Of a stretch of DNA of 64,000 nt, positions 42,950-56,487 are shown piece after piece (position 1 is the stretch's first letter; the number at the start of each line of letters is the position of its first letter). The notes beneath the pieces were generated by a model. The model ran no database searches and was not told where the DNA came from. It worked only from the letters and a program-made list of their open reading frames with translations. Source of the DNA: Prorocentrum cordatum (lineage: Eukaryota > Sar > Dinophyceae > Prorocentrales > Prorocentraceae); NCBI GenBank assembly GCA_963575745.1, contig CAUYUJ010014560.1:1006878-1070877 (forward strand), given 5' to 3'. Position numbers and translations under genes: made by a program.

Positions 42950-45900
42950 TTTGTTGATCCCCCTGGTGCCCACAGTGTTTTTGCGACTCGAGTGCGTCTC
43001 CCGTTGCTTGCATCGTGCTTTTTACAAGGGAAAGTCTTGCGCCTCAGATTGTGTTGCTGGTCCCCGAACTACCGCAACAACGGGTTTCGTCGGACATGTC
43101 GTCACAAGTTATTCAAAGTCGCGCCTTCGCGCGGGACTTCGTCAGAATGTATGCAGGATTCGCGCTCTCGCGTGGTACGCCCTCGCAATGAATTCAGACG
43201 CCGCGCCCTCGACACTCAGGAATCACGCTCTCGCTTTGGCCTTTCTCACAATTTACTTGGGTATTGCGCTATCGCTCGAGATTTCCGCGCGATGCATTCA
43301 GGACTCACGCTTCAGCCGCCCGCTTTCTCGACCCGGCCGCCTGGGCCCTTTTCACGACCCGCTCGTTATAGGGTCTGCCCGCCCGGTCTGCCCGCTGGTT
43401 ATGCCACGTGTTTTCTGCTCCTCACCCCCCTCCTGCTAATCGCTCTCGTGCTCCATCTTTCTCCTTCCTCCTTCTCCCTTCCTTCCATCCGTCCTCTCTT
43501 CCTATGTTTTAGGGGCTGCGCCAACTAGATGTGGCAGGTAAGGAAGATCTACCCCAAAGGGGATTATTTGGAAGACGGAGAGGGCGGATATCAAGTAACT
43601 GGGATGTTTGTATTGACTGGCACGCGAGCAGAAAACAACGATCAATTTTAACATGAACTATTGTTGATCCCCCCTGGCTGGTGCACATTGTGTTTTTCAA
43701 TTCAAGTGCTCCTTCGGGGGCTCGCACCCTTATGCCTTGCGCCTCAGACTGCGCCCTTGGCCCCCGACTTACAACAGCAACGGTTCCCGCTTGATACTTC
43801 TTCACACTTTATTTCAAGATCGCGCATTCGCGCGGGACCTCCGTACACTTAATGCAGACATCGCACTCTCGCGTGGTACTCCCTCGTTGCGGCGCCGTGC
43901 CCCCAACAATCAGGAATCACGCTCTCGCTTTTTGGATTTCTTTACGATTTACTTAGGAATCGCGCTATCGCTCTAAGATTACCTGCTATTCATGTTGGGT
44001 TGACGCTTCGGCGACCCGCCCGCTCGATGCGGCCGTCTGGGCCCGCCCGCCCGTCCTGCCCGTTAGGGTCCGCCCGCACGACCCGCCCGTCTTGGCATGC
44101 CGCTTGTACTCCTGCTCCTAGCCCTCCTCCTGCAAATCTTTGTCTCGCTCCATCATTCTCCCTCCCCCTTGTCCCTTCCCTCCTCCCTTCTTTCCCCTGT
44201 TGTAGGGGTTGCGCCAACTACACGGGGCAGGTAAGTACGATACACCCCCAAGGGGGGTACAATCGAAGACGAAGAGGGTGGGTATCGTGGGTTTGGGTTT
44301 TTCATGCTGAATGGCACGCGAGCCAATAAGAACGAACAGCCTTGATCTTCCCTGGTGAACAGTGCGTTCTTCAACTAAAGTGCTCATCCCGGGGCGCGCA
44401 CCCTTTTTTGGATAAAGGAAAGTCTTGGTGCTCAAACTGGCCCCCTGGCCCCCTTGTTACAACAACAACGGCTCCCGCCTGGCACCTCACAATTGATTCT
44501 TAAATCGCGCTCTCGCGCGGGGCGTCCTCACACTTTATGCAGGAAACGCTCTCTCGCGTGGTTCTTCGTCGCAAGTTGTTGTGGCGCCGCGCCCTCGACA
44601 CTCAAGAATCACGCTCTCGCTTTGCATTTCCTAGCGATCTGGGAATCGCGCTATCGCTCGAAACTTCCTTCATGTTGGCTTGACGCTTCAGCGACTTGCC
44701 CGCTCGACCTGGCCGTCTGGGCCCGCCCGCCCGACCCGCCCGTATGGTTCTGCCACTTGTACTCCTGTTCCTAACCTCCTCCTGCAAGTCTCTCTCGTGC
44801 TCCATCTTCCTCCCTCCCGCTTGTCTCTTCTCTCCTCCCTCCTTCCTCTGTTTTCGGGGCTGCGCCAACCACACGAGACAGGTAGGGACGACATTCCCCC
44901 AGCAGGGGTATGATCGAAGACGAAGAGGGCAGGTGTCGAGGGTTTGGAATATACGTGTTGACTTGCACGCGAGCAGATAAGAGCAATTACTATCAACACG
45001 ATTGTTGTGATTGTCGTCGTCGTTGTTGTTCTTGTTGATGTTTTTTGCTGCTGTTGTTGTTGCTTTTGGTGTTGCTGTTGTTGTTGCGGTTGTTGTTGTT
45101 GGTTGTTGGTTGTGGGTTGTTGGTTGTTAGTTGGTTGGTTGCTTGGTTGTTGTTGGTGGTGGTGTTGTTGCTGATTTCTTATTCCTACAGAGTAGCTATT
45201 GCTCATCCACCATCCAATAACCAGTATATGTTTCAATTGAATGGCTTCCCTCGAGGCTCGCACCCTGGTTTCTACAGGGGAGTGACGTGACACCAAACTG
45301 TGTTGTTGAGCTCCAGTTTACAGCAGCACAGGAATCGCCCTCTCGCGTGGGACTTCCTCGCAATTGATTAAGACGCCGCGCCCTCGACACTTTGGAATCA
45401 CGCTCTCGCTGTGGATATCCATGTGATTTTTTTGGGAATCGCGCTATCTCTCTAGATATCCCCGCGATTCCTGCAGGACGCACGCTTCAGCCACCCGCCT
45501 GCCCCTTGTCCCTTCATTCCATCCGTCCTCTCTTCCCCTGCCTTAGGGGCTGCACGAAATATACGTTGCAATCGCGCTCTCGCGTGGGACTTCCTTGCAA
45601 TTGATTCAGACGCCGCGCCCTCGACACTTAGGAATCACGCTCTCGCTGTGGATATCGTGGCGATTTTTTGGGGGATTTGCGCTATCGCTCGAGATATCCC
45701 CGCGATTCCTGCAGGACGCACGCTGCAGCCACCCGCCTGTCCCTTGTCCATTCGTTCCATCCGTCCTCTCTTCCCCTGCCTTAGGGGCTGCACGAAACAT
45801 TCGTTGCAATCGCGCTCTCACGTGGGATTTCCTCGCAATTGATTAAGACGCCGCGCCCTCGACACTTAGAACTCACACTCTCCTTGCGTTTTTTTTGGGA

Positions 45901-46140
45901 ATCGCGCTATCGCTCGAGATATCCCCGCGATTCCTGCAGGACGCACGCTTCAGCGACCCGCCTGCCCCTTGTCTCTTCATTCCATCGGTCCTCTCTTTCC
46001 CTGCCTTAGGGGCTGCACGAAATATACGTTGCAGGTAAGTCAGATATGCCCCCAAGGGGGTACGATCGAATGCTAAGAGGGCTGGTGTCGAGGGTTTGCG
46101 ATATACGTGTTGAATGGCACGCGAGCAGGTAAGAGCAACC
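42950..46140 (+). repeat. Degenerate tandem array with exon-like 25-bp cassettes, block 1
   Basis: Units of about 650-690 bp. Each holds, in order: a GTTGATCC-CCCTGG start, several roughly 40-bp TCGCGCTCTCGCG repeats, a CGACCCGCCCG stretch, a pyrimidine tract, the 25-bp cassette, and a tail with ACGATCGAAGACGAAGAGGG. Cassettes: 43513-43537, 44206-44230, 44857-44881, 45547-45570, 45785-45808, 46010-46034. Most are flanked by TTAG and GTAAG or GTAGG. The third lacks AG upstream, and the fourth and fifth lack the donor and run into another roughly 40-bp repeat, giving short 225-238-bp units. In phase 1 the cassettes read GCANYTGQ or GCTKYTLQ and the like. Confidence 0.8.
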
Positions 46141-46712
46141 AGTCTGAACATGTTTGTTGTTGCTGCTGTTGAATTCTAGATGCTTCGCTCGTGGTGCTGC
46201 AGTGAGCCTGTGGTAGTCGCTCGCTTTCGCTCTCTCCCCCTCCCCCCTTCCGTGGTCCTGTACGGCCCGTCCCTGTGTGCACGCAGGTAGGCTTCGCTTG
46301 GTCTTTGGCCATTCGGATCCTCGCTCTGCCTGCAGTTTTACAGTGCCTCGCCGTCCGTCCTGGCCTCGCCTCCGAATGTGGTTCGGCTGGAGCTTGGCGC
46401 CGCAAGGGCGACTTCTCCCCCCAGTTCCGCTGCCGGTCGCCGCGCCCTTGCTTCCCCACCTGCCAGGATGTCTGGGCTGGTCACCTGCCGACGCTGTCTG
46501 CGTCTCAATGAGGGGCATTTTGTCCCTGGCATGTGCATACGCCACTGCGGCCAATTTACATCGTACCGCGCCCCGGACGTTGTGCCCGCTCCTTGTCCTT
46601 CGCCTTGGAGCCGCTAACAAAACATGATCGACCCACGAACCCGGAAAGGAATATAGAACTGTAACACATGGCAGCGTTTTCAAAGACACTTGATTGGGTG
46701 ACGGGCAAATGC
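46141..46712. other. Mixed sequence between arrays, no gene recognised
   Basis: Several frames cross it, including one with a CRRCLRLNEGHFVPGMC stretch near 46480-46530, but nothing matches a family I know. Confidence 0.4.
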
Positions 46713-47470
46713 AATGCTGAGTGTATCGATCTTGATGTACCCTGCCGAGGGCTGTGCTGTGCTGCGCCGTGCTGAATTGCGATGTGCCATGGCGCGACTG
46801 TGCTCTATAGCCTCGTGGATCGAGTCCTCCTTTGCATCCGAGTCCTGACCGAACTGATCTGGATCTTAAGCTCGAGCTGCCTGAACACATAGTAGCTGCC
46901 CCAGAGCTAATGGACAGGGGAACATGCCAGGAGGACGCGCCGCGAAACGTCCCAAGGGATGCGCCAGGCGACGTGCCAGGGGACGTGCCATGGGGTCGCA
47001 CCGCGGGACGTGCCAAGGGGACGCGCTACGGAACGTGCCAATGGATGTGCCACGGGATGTGCCAGGGGACGCGCCACGCGACGTGCCAGGGGGACTCGCC
47101 AAAGGACGCCCCACGGAACGTGCCAAGGAACGTGCCAAGTTGCAATGCTGAGTGTATCGACCTTGATGTACCGTGCCGAAATCAGTGCTGTGCTGCGCCG
47201 TGCTGAATTGCGATGTGCCATGGCGCGATTGTGCTCTATAGCCTCGTGGATCGAGTCCTCCTTTGCATCCGAGTCCTGACCGAACTGATCTGGATCTTAA
47301 GCTCGAGCTGCCTGAACACATAGTAGCTGCCCCAGAGCTAATGGACAGGGGAACATGCCAGGAGGACGCGGCGCAAAACGTCTCAAGGGACGCGCCAAGC
47401 GACGTGCCAAGGAACGTGCCATGGGGACGCACCGCGGGACGTGCCAAGGGGACGCGCTACGGAACGTGCT
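46713..47470. repeat. 431-bp tandem duplication with internal GGACGTGCCA repeats
   Basis: AATGCTGAGTGTATCGA starts at 46713 and again at 47144, and the following 300 bases are nearly identical. Inside each unit GGGACGTGCCA-type 12-mers are themselves tandem (46960-47140 and 47370-47465). Confidence 0.9.
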
Positions 47471-48010
47471 GGGGACAAGCGTTTCGCTCGAGACATCCTG
47501 TCAAAATCATTTGAATTCCTGCGCGCGGGACGCTGCACGCGCGAGACATCCTCGGAATTCCTGCGGGCGGGACGTGAAAACAAGCATTTCGCCTGAGACA
47601 TCCTTTGAATTCTGGCCCCCCACAAGGCCACCGCTCGAGACATCCTCCAATTTTGCAAAACCAGCGTTTCGCTCGAGACATCCTCAACAAATTATGGACA
47701 ACAAGCGTTTCGCTCGAGACATCCTGTCAAAATCCCAAGAGATCCAAATACCCGCGCGCGGGACGCGGCACGCGCGAGACATCCTCAGAATTCCTGCGCG
47801 AGGTGCGCTTTTCCGTGTCGCGGTCGGCTCTGCAAAACCAGCGTGTCGCTCGAGACATCCTCAACAAATTCTGAAACCAAGCGATTCGCTCGAGACATCC
47901 CCAACTCTGCAAAACCAGCGTCTCGCTCGAGACATCCTCAACAAATTCTGAAAAACAAGCGTTTCGCTCGAGACATCCTCAAAAATAATTTCGCCGGCCC
48001 TCTTCCCGCA
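47465..48010. repeat. About 40-bp tandem repeat, CGCTCGAGACATCC core
   Basis: Eleven or so units containing GCGTTTCGCTCGAGACATCC followed by TCAACAAATTCTGAAA or variants. Related to the roughly 40-bp units of the neighbouring arrays, where GCTCGAGACTTCC occurs in the same place. Confidence 0.9.
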
Positions 48011-48239
48011 CGTAATTTATCGCAGAATAATTTCGCCGGCCCACCTCCCGTCGAAACCGGGGGGTAAACCAACTAAAAGAGAACCCTGGGCCTTTGCCCT
48101 TTCCGGGAAAAACGTATCCCCACCAGCCCATCCAGAAACGATGTCCAGGCGAGTTCAGAGGTGATCAGGGAAGTGTGGGAGCAAAGAGGGGGGGCGGCCA
48201 AACCGTGTGAAGGAGAGAGGGGGCGAGGGAGAAAATTGG

Positions 48240-48625
48240 ATGGATGGATGAGGGGGTAGGGAAAAGGAGGATGAATAGGATGAGAAGGAGGAGGCGGAGG
48301 GGGAGGAGGAGGATGAGAAGGGATAGGAGGAGGCAAGGAGGAGGAGGAGGAGGAGGAGAGCAATCAAAAGGGCCAGAGGTCTCTTGGATGCTTCTCGGAG
48401 CCTCTTGGGACATATCTTGGGCGTCTTGGGACGTCTTGTGGGTCTCTTGGCGGTCGTGGGGGGCTCTTCGGCGTCTTGGGTGCCTCGGGGGGGCCTCTCG
48501 GGGCTGCTTGGGATCCTTTTGGGGGCCTCCTGGGGGCCTCTTGGGGGCCTTTTGGGGCCATTTTGGGACCTCTTGGGGCCTCCTTGGCGCTTCTTGGGGC
48601 CATCTTGGAGGAGATCGATCAAACA
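48240..48625. repeat. (GGA)n then TTGGGGCC minisatellite
   Basis: GGA/GGAT repeats to about 48360, then CTTGGGGCCTC-type units to 48610. Confidence 0.8.
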
Positions 48626-48924
48626 AGAGGGGGGCATTATTTAGCGTTCCCCCCCAAGAGGCCAAATTGGGGCCAAAACTTTAGTACAACCAGTGATTTT
48701 GGCTTCCTCGCCGAGGTCGGCCGTTTTGGACGCTCCGACGATTCGCGGAACCGCCCGTCCAGGTCCAGGGGAGGGGGTGGGGGGAGGGGTCAAGAGTCTC
48801 CCTCCCCGCCCGCAAGCCGTCTCGCTCACTCCCACCCGCCCTCCCAACACATACGAAGCACCCGAGCCTGGCCTGAGCCGCAGCATACGCAGCAGTCGTC
48901 TTTGGATGGGCAGCTACTGGGGGC

Positions 48925-49034
48925 CAATCCGCCGCCGCCGCCGCCGCCTCTGCCGCCGCCGCCGCCGCCCGCCGCCGCCGCCGCCGCGCCGTCGCCGCCG
49001 CCGCCGCTGTCCGCCGCCGCCGCCACCGCGCCGC

Positions 49035-49081
<47 letters not shown>

Positions 49082-49147
49082 CCGGTGCCACATCGCCGCC
49101 GCCGCAGCCGCTGCCGCTGCCGCCGCAGCCTGCCCGCCACCGCTGCC

Positions 49148-49178
<31 letters not shown>

Positions 49179-49285
49179 CCGCGCCCCCCCCGCCCCCGCC
49201 GCCGCTGCCCCCGCCGCTGCCACCGCTGCAGCCGCCGCAGCCGCTGTCCCCGCCGCAGCCGCCGCTGCCGCCGCCGCCGCCAAGT
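48925..49285. repeat. (CCG)n microsatellite
   Basis: Nearly continuous CCG/GCC triplets with scattered CTG and CAC. It reads as poly-Pro, poly-Ala or poly-Arg. Confidence 0.95.
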
Positions 49286-49429
49286 GTACTCTGTATTGTT
49301 TTTGATTGGGATGGTGGGGGGAGGCCGCATCGGGCTCGCTGCGCATGTTCCGAATTTGGATACATTTTTTTTGTTGGTAAAAGGAAGAAGAAGAAACAAA
49401 AACACAAGAAAACAAGGGATGGGAGGGAC

Positions 49430-50086
49430 ACACACACATACACACACACACAACACCCCACAACACAACACAACACAACACAACACAACACAACACAACA
49501 CAACACAACACACACACACAACACCACCACAACACACCACAACACAACACAACACAACACAACACAACACAACACAACACAACACAACACAACACAACAC
49601 AACACAACACAACACAACACAACACAACACACACACAACACAACACAACACAACACAACACAACACAACACAACACAACACAACAAAAACACAACACAAC
49701 ACAACACAACACAACACAACACAACACAACACAACACAACACAACACAACACAACACAACACAACACAACACACACACACAACACAACACAACACACACA
49801 CAACACAACACAACACAACACAACACAACACAACACAACACAACACAACACAACACAACACAACACAACCACACCACACCACACCACAACACAACACAAC
49901 ACAACACAACACAACACAACACAACACAACACAACACAACACACACACACAACACAACACAACACAACACAACACAACACAACACAACACAACACAACAC
50001 AACACAACACAACACAACACAAAACAACACAACACAACACAACACAACACAACACAACACAACACAACACAACACAACACAACACA
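49430..50086. repeat. (CACAA)n pentamer array
   Basis: ACACA/ACACAACACA repeats reading Thr-Gln-His-Asn, broken by short (CA)n runs at near-regular intervals. It ends at the assembly gap. Confidence 0.95.
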
Positions 50087-50186
50087 NNNNNNNNNNNNNN
50101 NNNNNNNNNNNNNNNNNNNNNNNNNNNNNNNNNNNNNNNNNNNNNNNNNNNNNNNNNNNNNNNNNNNNNNNNNNNNNNNNNNNNNN
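50087..50186. other. Assembly gap, 100 N
   Basis: Exactly 100 N, a conventional unknown-length filler. The repeat changes from CACAA to CCCACACG across it, so the true distance is unknown. Confidence 0.98.
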
Positions 50187-50925
50187 CCCACACGCCCACA
50201 CGCCCACACGCCCACACGCCCACACGCCCACACGCCCACACGCCCACACGCCCACACGCCCACACGCCCACACGCCCACACTCCCACACGCCCACACGCC
50301 CACACGCCCACACGCCCACACGCCCACACGCCCACACGCCCACACGCCCACACGCCCACACGCCCACACGCCCACACGCCCACACGCCCACACGCCCACA
50401 CGCCCACACGCCCACACGCCCACACGCCCACACGCCCCACACGCCCACACGCCCACACGCCCACACGCCCACACGCCCACACGCCCACACGCCCACACGC
50501 CCACACGCCCACACGCCCACACGCCCACACGCCCACACGCCCACACGCCCACACGCCCACACGCCCACACGCCCACACGCCCACACGCCCACGCGCCCAC
50601 GCGCCCACGCGCCCACGCGCCCACGCGCCCACGCGCCCACGCGCCCACGCGCACACGCGCACACGCGAACACGCGCACACGCGCACGCGCGCACACGCGC
50701 ACACGCGCACACGCGCACACGCGCACACGCGCGCCACGCGCACACGCGCACACGCGCACACGCGCACACGCGCACACGCACACGCACACGCACACGCACA
50801 CGCACACGCACACACGCACACGCACACGCACACGCACACGCACACGCACACGCACACGCACACGCACACGCACACGCACACGCACACGCACACGCACACG
50901 CACACGCACACGCACACACATACAC

Positions 50926-50965
<40 letters not shown>

Positions 50966-50985
50966 GTATATATATATAACAACAA
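50187..50985. repeat. (CCCACACG)n, then (CGCACA)n, then (TA)n
   Basis: Octamers to about 50650, grading through CGCCCACG and CGCACACG into (CACACG)n to 50916, then TATA repeats to about 50978. The stepwise change of unit suggests successive slippage from one ancestor. Confidence 0.95.
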
Positions 50986-52028
50986 GGGATGGTGGGAGGG
51001 AGCCCGCATGGACCTGGGTTGGCTCCCAGTCGCTTGGCGGAGGGGTAAACCCCTCCCCGAAGGGGAAGAAAGAGGGGTGGAAGAGGAAACTCCGTAAACC
51101 ACCTACGCCCAGAGGGCTGGTGGGATTCTCCTTACTAAAGAATACCTTTCACTGCCCAGTGCACCTTGTGTTTTTAGATTGCGTGCTCTTCCCTGGGCTC
51201 GCACCTTGTTTTTCCAAGAGAAGGTCTTGGTACTCACAATCGCCCCGTGGCTCCCGACTTGCAACAACAACCGCTACCGCCCTATACTTCCTGATTATGT
51301 ATTTCAAAATCGCGCTCTCGCGGATTTTGTCGCTCGTGCGTGGTACTTCCATGCAATTTATTGCGGCGCCGCGCCCTCGACGGTCAGGAATGGCGCTTTC
51401 GCTTTGGATTTCCTCATGAACACTTGGGAATCGCGCTATCGCTCGAAACTTCCTTCATGATGGATTGACGCCTCACGCCTCAGCGACCCGCCCGCTTGAC
51501 CTGGCCGTCTGAGCCCGCACGCCGGAGTTGCCCGTAAGGGTCCGCCCGCCCGATCCGCCCGTTTGGTTCTGCCACTTTCTCTCGTGCTCCATCCTTCTTC
51601 CTCCCCCTTGTCTCTTCCCTCGTCCCTCCTTCCTCTGTTTCAGGGGCTGCGCCAACTACGCGCGGTAGGTAGGGAAGATCTACCCCCAAAGGGGGTATGA
51701 TCCAAGACGAAGAGGGCGGGTATCGAGGATTTGTGATATACGTGTTGAGTGGCTCGAGAGCGGGTAAGTGCGAACAATCTTAAAGTGATTCTTGGTGTTG
51801 TTGTTGATGTTGTACCTTCCTCGTCCTTTCCTTCCGTCCGTCCTCTCTTCCCCTGCCTTAAGGACTGCACGAAATACACGTTGCCGGTAAGACAGATATT
51901 TCCCCAAGAAGGTACGATCGAAGACGAAGAGGGCGGATATCAAGGTTCTGGGATAGACGTGTTCGATGGCACGTGAGTAGGTCAGAGTGAACAGTCTTAA
52001 CATGATGATTGTTGTTGTTGTCTTCGTT

Positions 52029-52083
<55 letters not shown>

Positions 52084-53997
52084 TTGTTTTTGTTCTTGTT
52101 GTGTGGTTGCGGTTGCGGTTGCGGTTGCGGTTGTGGTTGTGGTTGTGATTGTTGTTGTTCTTCTTCTTGGATTCTCATTTCTAAAGGGAAGTATTGTTAA
52201 TCCATCCCCTCCGGGAACCGTTCCATTTTTCAATTCAAGTGCTTCCCCCGGAGCTCGCATCTGGTTTTTTACAATGGAAAGCAAGGGTTCGTCAAACTGC
52301 GTTATTGGGTCCCGGACCACAACAACAACGGCTCCCACCTGATGCTTTCTCCATGTATTCCCAAATCGCGCTCTCGCGCAGGACTTCCTCATAAGTTATG
52401 CAGGAATCGCGCTCGCGCGTGGGATTTCCCTGCAATTCAGTCAGACGCCGCGCCCTCGACACTCAAGAATTATGCTCTCGCTGTGGGTTTCCCTGCGATT
52501 TGTTTGGGAATCGCGCTGTCGCTCGAGACTTCTTCCCGATTCATGCAGGACGCACGCTTCAGCAACCCGCCTGCTCGACCTGGCCGCATGGGCCCGCCTT
52601 CCCGACCCGCCCGTTAGGGGCTGCCCGCCCGATCAGCCCGTCTAGTTCTGCCACGTGTTTTCTGTTCCTAGCCCCCCTCCTGCTAACATCTTTCGCGTTC
52701 CCTCCTTCTCCTTCCTCCTTTCAGCCACCCTCTCTTCCCATGTTTCAGGGACCGCGCTAAATGCACGTGGAAGGTAAGGAAGCTATACCCCCAAGGATTT
52801 CCTGACGATTTATTTGGGAATCGCGCTGTCGGTCGAGACATCGCAGGACGCACTCTTCAGCAACCCGCCTGCTCGACCTGGCCGCCTGGGCCCACCTTCC
52901 CGACCCGCCCATTGGGGGCTGCCCGCCCGATCAGCCCGTCTGGTTCTGCCACGTGTTTTCTGCTCCTGGCCTCCATCCTGCTCTTCTCTCTCGTGCTCTA
53001 TCCTCCTCCCTCCCCGCTGCCCCTTCCTTCCATCCGTCCTCTCTTCCCCTGCCTCAGGGATGGCTCAAAATACACGTTGCAGAAAACACACACACACATG
53101 TATATGTATACATCTGTATTTATATTTGTATTTAAAGTATATACATATATACCCTGGGGTACGATCGAAGACGAAGGGGGCCGGTGCCGAGGGTTCGGGA
53201 TATGCGTGTTGAGTGGGTCGCGAGCAGATGAGAGCGAACAGTCTCAACATGATTGATGTCGCTGTTGATCAACTCTCGTTACTGAAGGTTAACTATTGTT
53301 GATTCCCCCCCCTCCGGTAACATATGCGTTTTTTTTCAATTGAGGTGCAATCTTCCTCCTCAAGGTGCACCCTGGCCCTCGAGTTACAATAACAACGGCT
53401 CCCGCTTGATAGTTCCTTGGAATTTACTTGTTTGCAATGTATCGAAGAATCGCACTCTCACCTGTGAGCTGCTCTTCGCAATTATTTCAGGCGCCACGCC
53501 CTCGCCATCCAGGAATCGCGCTCTCGCTGGGGGCTTCCTCGTAATTTAGGTAGGAATCGCGCTCTCGCCAGAGGCTTCCTGGCGAATTATTGAAGATCTC
53601 GCATTCTCGTTAAATACGTGTTTTTCAAGTGAAGTGCCTCTCTCGGGGCTCCCTGTTTTTTTACGGGGGCAAGTCTTCCTGCTCAAACTGTGCCCTTGGT
53701 CCCCGGCTTACATCAACAGCAGCTCCCGCCTGATACTTCCTTGCAATGTATTGAAGAATCGCGCTCTCGCTAGGGGATTCCTTGCAATTTATACAAACAT
53801 CGCACTTCCGCCTGATACTTCCTTGCAATGAATTCAGGCGTCGCGCTTTCGACGCTCAGGAATCGTGCTGTCGCTGTGGACTTCCTCGAATTGATTCAGG
53901 CGCCGCGCCCTCGACACTCAGGAATCACGCTCTCGCTTTGGATTTCTTCGCGAGATTCATTTCCCAACCATCCTGTGGGTGTTAGGTCTTCGTTTTG

Positions 53998-54905
53998 AAG
54001 AGACAGCGCCCCGCGTCTCACCTCACCTCACCTCTCGCTGCCCCCTCCCTCCTCCCCCTCCTCCTTCCTTCAACCGCCTCGTCGTCTTCATCGTCATCGT
54101 TATCATCGTCATCATCATCGCCATCGTCATGATCCACATCATCATGATCATCACCATCGCCATCGTCAGCGCCGCGCCCCTCACGCGGTTCGTGGCGCCA
54201 CAGGGAACTCCACCGAAGGCCAAAGTGGCAGCGGTTGTATGCGTCACCGCCGCCTCGAACTGGTTGGTGGGACACCCTAGCTCTGGAGTAGACCCACTAA
54301 AAGAAATGGCTACTGAACATATGGAAACATATGCGGTGCCGCGTGTTAGTTTACCGCATCAAGCGGCAGCGTTGAAAAATGATCAGTAGCAGCCCCAGCG
54401 GCACACCCGTGAAGAAGGTGCCCGTAAAAACGGCGCTGGGTGGAAAACGCGGTGCCCCCACGCCCCCGCTGGCAAAAACTCCCCAGAACGACAATCAACA
54501 CAAACCCGCAACGGCCTAAGCGCCGCAGTGGCCGGCACTCACGGAGCCCGTCCAACAACCACGCAGAGAGAGGACTTTTACGACGGTTCGTGGCCCCATG
54601 GGGAGCTCCACCGAAGGCCTCAGCGGAAGCGTCCGCATGGCACCGTTGCCCCATTTCGGCACACCCCTGACACTCCACCGAAGGCCCCAGCGGGAGCGTC
54701 CGCATGGCACCGCCGCCCCCTTTTGGCACACCCCTCACACGGTTCATGACCCCAGAGGGAGCTCCACCGAAGGCCCCAGTTGGGGCGTCAGAATGGCTTC
54801 GCCGCCCCATTTTGGCACACCCCTCACACGGTTCGTGGCCCCAGAGAGAGCTCCACCGAAGGCCCCACCCAGTGGGAGCGTCCGCGTTGCACCTCCTTCG
54901 TCTCC
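53998..54905. repeat. About 60-70-bp tandem repeat, GAGCTCCACCGAAGGCC core
   Basis: At least five units contain GGGAGCTCCACCGAAGGCC, GCGTCNGNATGGC and CCCATTTTGGCACACCCCTC (54205, 54602, 54670, 54765 and 54850 regions), with a CATCGT/CATCAT triplet tract at 54085-54165 before them. No gene. Confidence 0.75.
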
Positions 54906-55372
54906 CCTCCCTCGCGGTACTCGCAGCAGCTTATGGTTGGGTACTTCGTCAGGCTAATTTGGAATCGCGCTGTCGCTCAAGGCTTCTTCGCGATTCATGC
55001 AGGACGCACGCTTCAGCAACCCGCCTGCTCGACCGGGCCTCCTGGGCCCGCCCGTTGGGGTCTACCTGCCCGATCTGCCCGTCTGGTTCTGCCACGTGTT
55101 TTCTGCTCCTAGCCCCCCTCCTGCTACTCTCTCTCTCTCTCTTTCTCGTGCTCCATGCTCCTTTCTCCCCCTTGTCGCTTCCTTCCGTCCGTCCTCTTTA
55201 CCCCTGCTTTAGGTGATGCACGAAATACACGTTGCAGGTAAAGATATACCCCCAAGGGCATACGATCGAAGACGAAGAGGGTGAGTATCGAGGGTTGGGG
55301 ATATGCATGTAGAGTGGCCCGCGAGCAGATAAGAACGATAGTCTTAAACTGATTGTTGTTGTTGTTGTTGTT

Positions 55373-55422
<50 letters not shown>

Positions 55423-56487
55423 TGTTGTTTTTTCTCTGTTCTCAAATATGATTATCGTTGATTCCCCTGCCCAGTAACCATTGTATTTTCAAGTGATGTG
55501 CTTCTCCTGGGGCTCCCAACCTGTTTTTTACAAGGGAAAACTGGATGTCACCAAACTGCGCCCCCTGGCGCCCGGTTTACAACAACAATGGCTCCCGCCT
55601 GATATTTCCTCTGCTCGACCTGGCCGCCTGGGTTCGTTTTCCCGACCCGTCCGTTAGGGCCTACCTACCCGCCCGATCAGCCCGTCTGGTTCTGCCACCT
55701 GCTTTCTGCTCCTAGCCCCCCTTCTGGTACTCTCTCTCGTGCTCCATCCTCCTCCTTCCCCTTGTCCCTTCCTTCCATCCGTTCTCTCTTCCCTTGCCTT
55801 AGGGGCTGCGCGAAATTCACGTGGCAGGTAAGAGAGATCTACCCCACAGGTGGGGTACGGTCGAAGACGAAGAGGGCCGGTGCCGAGGCTTTTGGATATA
55901 TGTGTTGTAAAGAGTAATTTTTGTTGATGTACCCTCCCTGCGGTGCACCTTGTGTTTTTCAAGTGAGTGCTGTGAGTGCTCCTCCAGGGGCTCGCACGCT
56001 GGTTTTTACAACTAAAAGTCTGCCTCTTCAGATTGTGCCCCTGGCCCCCGAACTGCAACAACACCGGCTCCCGCCCGATACCTGCGAACAATTTATCATT
56101 TCAAAATCGCGCTTTCGCGCGGGACTTCCTTGCAATCTATGCAGGAATCGCGCTCTGGCGTGGGATTTCCTCGCAATTTACTCAGACGCCGCGCCCTCGA
56201 CGCTCAGGAATGGCGCTCTCGTTCTTGCTTTTCTTGCGATTTACTTGGTAATCGCGCTATCACTCGAGACTTCCTCGCGATTCATGCAGGACTCACGCCT
56301 CAGCAAGCCGTTCCGCCCCGCCCGACCCGCCTGTTTGGTTCTGCCACTCGTTTTCCTGCTCCTAACTCTCCCCCTTCCAATATATCTCTAACTCCATCCT
56401 TCTCCCTCCCTCTTGTCCCGTCCCTCCTTTCTCAATTTTCCCTGTTTTAGGGGCTGCGCCAACTACACGTGGTAGGTGAGGACTCTG

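Noticed and set aside
42950-48010. Regularly spaced repeats that could suggest a CRISPR array
   Set aside because: Repeats are diverged, spacers are related to each other, there are no cas genes and the genome is eukaryotic.
48476-51102. Frames of 650-900 codons crossing the N gap
   Set aside because: They are translated CCG, CACAA and CACACG repeat plus N; no protein signal.
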